Part shown: positions 5,955 to 6,807 of the stretch, piece after piece
How the letters are laid out: each line of letters starts with the position of its first letter
How positions within the stretch are numbered: position 1 is the stretch's first letter
NCBI GenBank assembly: GCA_031274985.1
Contig: JAISPK010000104.1
Location: forward strand, 1-6,807
Source: Coriobacteriales bacterium
GTDB lineage: Bacteria > Actinomycetota > Coriobacteriia > Coriobacteriales > UBA8131
DNA: 6,807 nt
Direction of reading: 5' to 3'
Program-made: the position numbers and the translations under genes
The notes under the pieces: model-generated
The model's database searches: none
What the model was told of the DNA's origin: nothing
What the model saw: the letters and a program-made list of their open reading frames with translations, nothing else

Positions 5955-5970
5955 GCAGCTAGCATCCCCC

Positions 5971-6020
5971 GAAACAACAAAAGATGCCGCCGTTCTCGTC
6001 TCAGCAAGAACAGCGGCATC
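5971..6020 (-). terminator. Rho-independent terminator of the zinc-ribbon membrane protein gene
   Basis: A 14-bp stem, GATGCCGCTGTTCT paired with AGAACGGCGGCATC (one G-U pair; arms at 6020-6007 and 5996-5983 on the minus strand), encloses a 10-base loop and is followed by TTTTGTTGTTT (5982-5972). It begins 44 bases after the stop codon at 6064 and separates that gene from the CofE cluster. A-rich flanks on the other side could let it work weakly in both directions. Confidence 0.85.
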
Positions 6021-6063
6021 AAAAGAATACTTTTTTCAAAGATCTGCCGGAGCAGACGGGGTA

Positions 6064-6609
6064 CTACTTAATAATGGTAAATCCACCAATCAGCGGCAGC
6101 TTTTTCATCTTGCCCTGCGATGCGTTGATGATACCCATGATGACCAGGGCCAAAATGCCCAGCGGCAGCACTATCCAAACAATGCTGAATATGGTCAGGA
6201 TAGCCACGATTGCAGGCGTGAACAACAGGGCGGCGGTGAGAACAGCCGACAGGATAGACAGGACAATAGAGAGGCCTGCCGAGCAGATAAACAGGATGGT
6301 TCCCTGGTTTGTGTGAAACTTAACATACGGTGAAGTCTTATGCGTACCGGCCAACAGGGGGATAAAGAAGATGATGTAGGCCAGGATAGCCATGACTTTA
6401 TTGTCCTCGACGTCGCGCGGATCTGCCTGTCCGGGAGCAACAGTGGGGGCAGGCTGTTGGTACGTTTGCTGCTGTTGGTACTGCGGAGGTTGTTCTTGGT
6501 ACTGTGGCGGTTGTTGGTATGCGGGTGCTACGCCAATCGGTCCACCACAAGAAGGACACACGGTAGTTCCATCCGGTACTTGCAATCCACAGTTAGTACA
6601 ATTAGCCAT
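6064..6609 (-). CDS. Zinc-ribbon membrane protein, DUF4870/Tic20-like
   Basis: This 181-residue protein starts at ATG 6609, with an AAGGAG site 8 bases upstream. Residues 1-24 are a zinc ribbon (C4-x2-C7 and C18-x2-C21). Residues 28-65 are a low-complexity linker of Gln, Pro and Tyr (repeats such as PPQYQEQPPQYQQQQ). The rest is hydrophobic: helices at about 71-88, 103-130 and 132-162. The first of these and the loop after it (ILAYIIFFIPLLAG, then SPYVKFHTNQGTILF) match the DUF4870 pattern, in which a short charged loop and KFHxxQ/NQ follow helix 1. The zinc ribbon should face the cytoplasm. The function of this family is unknown; possible roles are membrane stress sensing or assembly. The tail ends in LPLIGGFTIIK. 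It is monocistronic, with its own terminator. Confidence 0.85.
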   Translation of the reverse strand: MANCTNCGLQVPDGTTVCPSCGGPIGVAPAYQQPPQYQEQPPQYQQQQTYQQPAPTVAPGQADPRDVEDNKVMAILAYIIFFIPLLAGTHKTSPYVKFHTNQGTILFICSAGLSIVLSILSAVLTAALLFTPAIVAILTIFSIVWIVLPLGILALVIMGIINASQGKMKKLPLIGGFTIIK

Positions 6610-6651
6610 TTTGCTTTCTCCTTAACTATCGTTTGTTGCTCGTCACGTCAT

Positions 6652-6661
6652 GTGGCGCCAC
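6652..6661. promoter_or_regulatory. Perfect 10-bp palindrome in the leader of the zinc-ribbon gene
   Basis: GTGGCGCCAC lies 43 bases upstream of the ATG, between the gene and its likely promoter. Candidate promoters on the minus strand are TTGTGG (6710-6705) with TGTACT (6687-6682) at 17 bp, or TTGTCT (6766-6761) with TATTAT (6741-6736) at 19 bp; neither is strong. An operator or a small RNA stem are both possible. Confidence 0.25.
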
Positions 6662-6755
6662 GCCAGGAATACCAGCTACTCAGTACAAAACACCGTCTTT
6701 GACACCACAAAAACCCTCGTACAACAAAATAGCAAATAATAGGCGTTTTGTATAG

Positions 6756-6804
6756 GACGCAGACAAAAGGGGACGTGCTGACAAAAGGGGACGTACCTTG
6801 CGTC
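6756..6804. repeat. Duplicated 15-bp motif inside inverted arms
   Basis: GACAAAAGGGGACGT occurs twice, at 6762-6776 and 6780-6794, with 18-bp periodicity. The pair is bracketed by GACGCA (6756-6761) and TGCGTC (6799-6804), which are reverse complements. Similar GACAAA-GGGGAC motifs occur in repeats beside REP-associated (IS200-like) transposases in anaerobic Gram-positive bacteria. The element is at the window edge, so its full extent cannot be seen. Confidence 0.7.
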
Positions 6805-6807
6805 TTG

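Noticed and set aside
5917..6333. Plus-strand frames over the zinc-ribbon gene and its terminator
   Set aside because: They run through a clear terminator hairpin and are antisense to a gene with strong start signals.

Overview
The window looks like chromosomal DNA of a mid-GC anaerobic bacterium. Coriobacteriia (Actinomycetota) fits best: there is a CofE-like ligase next to an HD protein and a WYL regulator, plus a zinc-ribbon membrane protein with a Gln/Pro/Tyr-rich linker. A Clostridia-like Firmicute cannot be excluded. This is inference from gene content; no rRNA or marker gene is present.

The right two thirds (about 2169-6609) are an ordinary housekeeping-like stretch, all on the minus strand. 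In transcription order it holds a zinc-ribbon/DUF4870-type membrane protein with a strong stem-loop terminator, then a compact cluster of CofE-like ligase, HD-domain phosphohydrolase and WYL-domain transcription factor (gaps of tens of bases or fewer). A mosaic block of short dispersed repeats follows, then a stand-alone NAD(P)HX epimerase. The three clustered genes are probably one operon, with the HD stop codon beside the ribosome-binding site of the WYL gene.

The left third (1-2168) is visibly different. It is AT-richer, sparsely coding and built from accessory pieces. A NUMOD4/HNH endonuclease gene runs off the left edge on the minus strand. Divergent from it is a small excisionase-type HTH protein with an AT-hook; its promoter carries an inverted repeat over the -10 box, and its gene contains a T TTT TTC slippery heptamer whose -1 frame stays open for 38 more codons. 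Next come a broken remnant of a CbxX/SpoVK-type AAA+ ATPase and an orphan 98-residue protein with a strong ribosome-binding site. This looks like a decayed mobile-element or phage insertion zone.

The right edge (6756-6804) holds a duplicated 15-bp motif bracketed by inverted arms, similar to repeats seen beside REP-associated transposases. No rRNA, tRNA or CRISPR array is visible. Nothing amounts to a convincing new system; the most interesting points are the HTH/AT-hook locus with its possible frameshift and operator, the divergent HNH gene with an unrecognised N-terminal domain, and a CofE-like enzyme in a non-F420 neighbourhood.
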